Shown piece after piece: positions 58,980 through 64,000 of a stretch of 64,000 bases of DNA (position 1 is the stretch's first letter; each line of letters opens with the position of its first letter). Source of the DNA: Owenia fusiformis (lineage: Eukaryota; Annelida; Polychaeta; Sabellida; Oweniidae); NCBI GenBank assembly GCA_903813345.2, contig CAIIXF020000012.1, forward strand, positions 25,368,184 through 25,432,183. The letters run 5' to 3'. The notes beneath the pieces are model-generated. The model was not told where the DNA came from. It was given only the letters and a program-made list of their open reading frames with translations, and searched no databases. The position numbers and the translations under genes were made by a program.

Positions 58980-60404
58980 TTAACATAATGAATGCTTATA
59001 AAAGAAGGGGACCTCAAAAGCTACATAGCTTCAAAATTTGGACACCAAAATGCCTTGGTCAAAATCTAGGTCAAATTCATAGTTTTTCCTTATTTTTACG
59101 ATTCTGACACTACACTTTAATAATTTACTTCAAAATTTTGTATACAGGTAGCAAAGAGTGTGCTAATAGTGTTAGCCTTTTGCCGTCAGAAAGTATTTTG
59201 ACCCACTTTTGAGATATGGTGTCCGAAAAGTAGGTCAAAATAAAAAGTTCTCCAAATTTAACGTATGAGCTATGGATTAAGAGTAGAATTTTCCCAGGAA
59301 TCCGAATCTGCAAACCAAATTTCAATCCGACTTCTGGTTCGGACGTTATGGCGTTTTGAAAGCTCAAAAATTGCTAAATTTGGTGCCCCATGTTATGTCA
59401 ATGAGAAAAAAGATTTTTTTGAAGTGTAAAATACCAGATATAAACGGAGTACAGCTTAACATTCTGAAAACCTATAAAAGAAGGGGACCTCGAAGGCTAT
59501 CTAGCTTTAAAATTTGGACACCAAAATGCCTAGGTCAAAATCTAGGTCAAATTCATAGTTTTTCCTTATTTTTGCGATTCTGACATTACACTTAAATGAT
59601 TTGCTTCGAAATTTTGTATACAGGTAGCAAAGAGTGTGCTCATAGTGTTAGCCTTCTGCCGTCATAAAGTATTTTGACCAACTTTTGAGATATGGTGTCT
59701 GAAAAGTAGGTCAAAATAAAAAGTTCTCCAAATTTAACGTATGAGCTATGAATTAAGGGTAGAATTTTCCCAGGAATCCGAATCTGCAAACCAAATTTCA
59801 ATCCGACTATCGGTTCGGAAGTTATGGCGTTTTGAAAGCCCAAAAATCGCTAAATTTGGTGCCCCATGTTATGTCAATGAGAAAAAAGATTTTTTTGAAG
59901 TGTAAAATACCAGATATAGACTGAGTAAAGCTTAACATTCTGAAAGCCTATAAAAGAAGGGGACCTCGAAGGCTCTTTAGCTTTAAATTTGGACACCAAA
60001 ATGCCTAGGTCAAAATCTATGTCAAATTCATAGTTTTCCTTATTTTTGCGATTCTGACATTACACTTTTATGATTTGCTTTCGAATTTTTGTATACAGGT
60101 AGCGAAGAGTGTGCTTATAGTGTCAGCCTTTTTCCGTCAGAAAGTATTTTGACCCACTTTTGAGATATGGTGTCCGAAATGTAGGTCTGAATAAAAAGAT
60201 CCCCAAATTTAACGCATGAGTTATGAATTAAGGTTAGAATTTTCTCAGGAATCAGAATCTTTAAACTAAATTTCAATCCAACTTCTGGTTAGATAGTTAT
60301 AGCGGTTTGAATTCTTGAAAAGTTGATATGACGATATCCCCATGTTAAGCCAATGGAGTCGAAGATAACATTCTTAAAAGTTGTCTAAATGTCTATATTC
60401 TAGC

Positions 60405-60510
60405 TGACTGAGCTTATTCTGAATGACTCGGCTTATTCTGAATGACTCGGCTTATTCTGAATGACTCAGCTTATTCTGAATGACTCGGCTTACAAGTTCT
60501 GGATGACTCA
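60405..60510 (+). repeat. Short tandem repeat, unit about 19-20 bp
   Basis: Four to five copies of 'gcttattctgaatgactcg' directly after the 480-bp array. Confidence 0.85.
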
Positions 60511-61190
60511 GCTTAAAAAAAGTTTGAAATCTGGAGTCTTAAATTGAACTTGTTCAATTTACATGTCTAGTGATATTCATGCCTCATTGGATACTCTGGT
60601 ATTGAATTAAATCCCCTCACATAAATAATGGATTATATTGGTTTCCCATGACCTAGCAAACTGTCATGCATTCATTAGCTGTCAACACATACATACATTT
60701 ACAAATGTTCCTTCATTAATGCATTGATTTTCTCAAAGATGGCAGATGGGTAAACAGAACTTTCAAAGATGGACAGGGCGAACTCCATAACATGGGATTT
60801 CCCATTGGATAATCCTCATTCCAATGTAACTTTCATATTAACTTTTCAATCCATATGCCCTTATATGAAGTGAATGCTACCTTACAGTGTAATCTTATAT
60901 TGCAAAAAAATATTAATAATCATGGTCATCTTTTTCAGTAATAAGGTCAATATTATTGAAAAAGGCTTACTAATCCATGGCTAATCTCATTATTAAAATA
61001 AGATATTTATTTTTTTCATGCACATTTTTTGAAGTCAAGATATTGTTTTAATATAAAATGTTCATTGTATGGTCGGGAAATACCCGTGACCAAAAATACA
61101 GTTGTCCAAAATCTCTTGCAATCTTAATACACCTCCTTTTCAGGGATAACTTACGAGTGCATACAGATGTGGATGAAAAAGAATTAACTC
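60511..61190. other. Non-coding stretch, nothing recognised
   Basis: AT-rich sequence between two arrays. No exon, RNA gene or repeat recognised. Confidence 0.35.
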
Positions 61191-61559
61191 GATACCTACT
61201 TCCTGTCGGCCATTTTGAAGTCAAATGCTAAAATCCTTGTCTGCAAACTTTAAGAAAAATGGCTTCACAGTTGCTTTTAAAACTTTAATATCTTATTCAG
61301 CTCACTTCATTCTAGATCTGATTAGGTTTTGGACCTGTTAGATCAGTCATGTCAACCATTTTGAATGTTTTAAGAAAAGTAAGCGCACAATAATACTTTG
61401 TATCATATTGAATGGTGTTTTTGAGTTTTCATACTTGAACTATTTAGTAGCTTTATAAATAATTTCAGGTGTACTTTGTTGTAAAAGCCTATGTTATTGT
61501 TAACAGTAGTTATATGTGATAATTTTGTTAAAAGAAATCGGCAAAAACTAATCATCACT

Positions 61560-62545
61560 TTTTTATTGTCGGCCATTTTGGATTTCTCTGTCCTAAAATC
61601 TTGTCTGTAAAGTCTTGTCTACACGTTTTCATGGTATATCAATTTTCAGGGATGATTCTAGGTATGAAAATCTAGATCTGATTAGTTGTTGGGCATTCTG
61701 GGTAAATGTCAAGGCAGCCATTTTGGATTTTCCGTCCTAAAATCTTGTCTGTAAAGTCTTGTCTACGCATTCCCAGGTGAACCGTTAGGTAGATCAATTT
61801 CAAATTTTCAGGGATGATTCTTAGTATGAAAATCTAGATCTGATTAGCTTTTGGGCATTCTGGGTAAATGTCAAAGCAGCCATTTTGGATTTTCCGTCCT
61901 AAAATCTTGTCTGTAAAGTCTTGTCTACGCATTCTCAGGTGAACCGTTTGGTAGATCAATTTGAAATTTTCAGGGATGATTCTTAGTATGAAAATCTAGA
62001 TCTGATTAGTTTTTGGGCATTCTGGGTAAATGTCAAGGCAGCCATTTTGGATTTTCTGTCCTAAAATCTTGTTTGTAAAGTCTTGTCTACGCATTTCCAG
62101 GTGAACCGTTTGGTAGATCAATTTCAAATTTTCAGGGATGATTCTTAGTATGAAAATTTAGAACAGATTAGTTTTTGGGCATTCTGGGTAAATGTCAAGG
62201 CAGCCATTTTGGATTTTCTGTCCTAAAATCTTGTTTGTAAAGTCTTGTCTACGCATTTCCAGGTGAACCGTTTGGTAGATCAATTTCAAATTTTCAGGGA
62301 TGATTCTTAGTATGAAAATTTAGAACAGATTAGTTTTTTGGCATTCTGGTTAAATGTCAAGGCAGCCATTTTGGATTTTCTGTCCTCAAATCTTGTGTTA
62401 ACTATGTGACGGATCAATTTCAAATTTTCAGGGGTGGTTCTTAGTATGAAAATCTAGAACTGACTAATTCTTTGGCATTCTGGGAAAATTTTAAGGTGGC
62501 CATTTTGGATTTTCCGTCATCAAATTGTGTCTGTAAAGTCTTGTC
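61560..62545 (+). repeat. Tandem array, unit about 162 bp
   Basis: About six units marked by 'cagccattttggattttc' (61716, 61877, 62039, 62201, 62363 and diverged 62500), 'cttgtctacgcatt' and 'tttcagggatgattcttag'. Unit identity is highest in the middle and decays at both edges. Confidence 0.87.
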
Positions 62546-63106
62546 TATTCATTTTTCAGAAATTTTGGCTCCAGATAATTTCTCCCTGCCATTTTGAATT
62601 TTGCAGACGAGAGGGGGATGCGAAAAGAACGGAACCTTTTTCGTGCTTCTTGATTCATTTACATTTTATTTTTTCATTTTTCCAAAAAGTGTCCAGTTCC
62701 GAAGGAGTTAAATATCCTAATAGGGATAAAATCAGATTGGTAGATTTCAGACAATCATATGTTGGATTTTGGCTATTATCTGAGGATTTGAACAGGTGCA
62801 TACATGTATGTTGATATACATTCATTTGTCAATGCATTCACTCCAGATCAAGCACTCCAGTTTTTTTCTCAGGTGGTTGCAAATTTCACATCGCTCGCAG
62901 TGTTAAAATCTTTTAAATATTTGTTGCTTGCTTCGTTCGCATTATAAACATTTTCAAATGATTCGCCGATTACTCATGCTCACATTTTGAAGACTTGAAA
63001 TTAAGAATATTCTTTTCTCAATGAACTTGCATCCAGCCACATATTTATCAACTTATATGAGCTGGTTAAACCCGTTCTTAAAATCAGTTTTGGCGTGGCA
63101 TTTAAA

Positions 63107-63297
63107 ATAGAGCGGTCTGCGCATTATACCGAAGCACATTATACCGAAGCACATTATACCAAAACCCACTATACCGACGCTCATTATGCCGAAACCAATT
63201 ATACCGACGCGCATTGTACCGAAAGGCGTTATATGGAAAGGTGTTATACGGAAAGGTGTTATACCGAATGCCATAATACCGACGTACATTGTAAAGT
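63107..63297 (+). repeat. Minisatellite with a 15-bp unit
   Basis: About twelve tandem units of consensus 'cattataccgaagca'. Because 15 is a multiple of three, frames remain open on both strands and give 5-residue repeats (HYTEA-type on plus). No gene context is seen around it. Confidence 0.85.
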
Positions 63298-64000
63298 TTT
63301 CCTGCGTGTATCTATCTGCGTGTTACCTTAAGAGCCAATGTGAGCGCAACTTAATTGTTAGACAAATTAGTGATCGAACACATATCTCAAGTTTATTTGA
63401 AGTAAAATATTAGACGGTTCTTAAGTTTTAAAACATGATATTGTAATTAGAATTGACTAAAATCTTTACAAACGAGGGAACATGAATTTTGAGACTAGAA
63501 CAACATGTTATCAGAGAAAACAAAAAAAAAGCTGCCCATTCGTTTATCTGTTTGTCCGTCTATTTATTCGGAAAACAACTCAATAGTTTGTAGGAATACG
63601 CCTAATGGCCATAGGACGTCTGATTTAGAACAATCTTCGAAAATGGAAGCCAATTAAAAAGTTGCCGTCACAATTCTAACATTTATTCCGTGTTGTCTAG
63701 CCTTTAATTAAAGGATCCTTTGTCGAGGGCAGAAAAACGGGATAAAAATGTAAAAGAAAATACAGTATATTGAATTGAAATTAAATGTAACGCATGATAT
63801 TTTCACGAACTGACAACATTAGGTATATTTTTATGATTTGAAATACCTTGTCACGTATACAATGCTCAACGCACCATTGGAAAGCTTATCTTGTCTTCTG
63901 CAGTCTCCTTTCTAACAGAAGTGAATCAACTGTTACGCATTGAACTTTATCAATAGATGACAAAACATTTATTCCTGACTGACAATATTATAATGATTTG
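63298..64000. other. Window end, nothing recognised
   Basis: AT-rich sequence without recognisable genes or repeats. Confidence 0.35.

Larger units (their letters stand above)
58060..60310 (+). repeat. Tandem array, unit about 478 bp
   Basis: Units begin near 'cggaagttatggcgttt' at 58375, 59341, 59816 and (decayed) 60290. Markers are 'gctcaaaaatcgctaaatt', 'tataaaagaaggggacctc', 'ctaggtcaaattcatag' and 'gtatacaggtagcaaagag'. The first complete unit is longer by one 486-bp insertion (58494-58979). Minus-strand ORFs at 59125-59367 and 59640-59843 are homologous translations of the same unit part, but no start/stop structure is kept. Confidence 0.85.

Overview
The window is animal nuclear DNA: AT-rich, full of introns, and about half occupied by foldback elements, miniature inverted-repeat elements and tandem arrays. 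Two gene families can be recognised, a cytosolic sulfotransferase (SULT-type) and a Na+/Cl- coupled monoamine transporter of the SLC6 family. With the repeat style this points to an invertebrate, most likely a lophotrochozoan such as a mollusc. That placement is an inference; nothing here fixes the species.

Layout. Positions 117-563 (minus strand) hold two exons of a second, partial sulfotransferase copy. A complete seven-exon sulfotransferase gene (about 302 aa) lies on the minus strand from 18187 down to 1514. Its introns carry a 3.0-kb foldback array (3713-6709) starting 4-5 bp inside a donor site, a 7.6-kb inverted-repeat element (8314-15942) built round a 2.7-kb minisatellite, and a 0.5-kb foldback (16379-16894). 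From 18.2 to 27.6 kb I see only intergenic DNA with two small inverted-repeat elements and one minisatellite. A 13-exon SLC6 gene (723 aa) runs on the plus strand from 27597 to 44755; all splice phases join into one open frame. From 45 to 64 kb there is repeat-rich DNA with no gene I can support. It includes a nested inverted-repeat block (46.5-48.7 kb), two small DNA transposon-like elements (52.8-54.4 kb), a tandem array of about 480-bp units (58-60.3 kb) with a TTAA-flanked element carrying a tRNA-like sequence, an array of about 160-bp units (61.5-62.5 kb) and a 15-bp minisatellite (63.1-63.3 kb).

Most striking observations. (1) Three of the twelve SLC6 introns (2, 3 and 9) begin with tandem arrays whose first unit straddles the exon/intron junction, so copies of the exon end plus its 5' splice site are repeated into the intron. 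(2) Four intronic elements begin with CAC and are flanked by exact 5-bp direct repeats, as expected of the Transib/RAG-like group. (3) A TTAA-flanked element carries a tRNA-like sequence and can be compared with empty sites in neighbouring tandem units. (4) The sulfotransferase gene needs a non-AG (TG) acceptor at one exon to keep its family-standard length.

How the genes relate. The two genes face away from each other: their first exons (18.2 and 27.6 kb) are separated by about 9.4 kb that must hold both promoters. Monoamine uptake and sulfonation of small phenols or amines could meet in monoamine handling, but nothing in the sequence shows a functional link.
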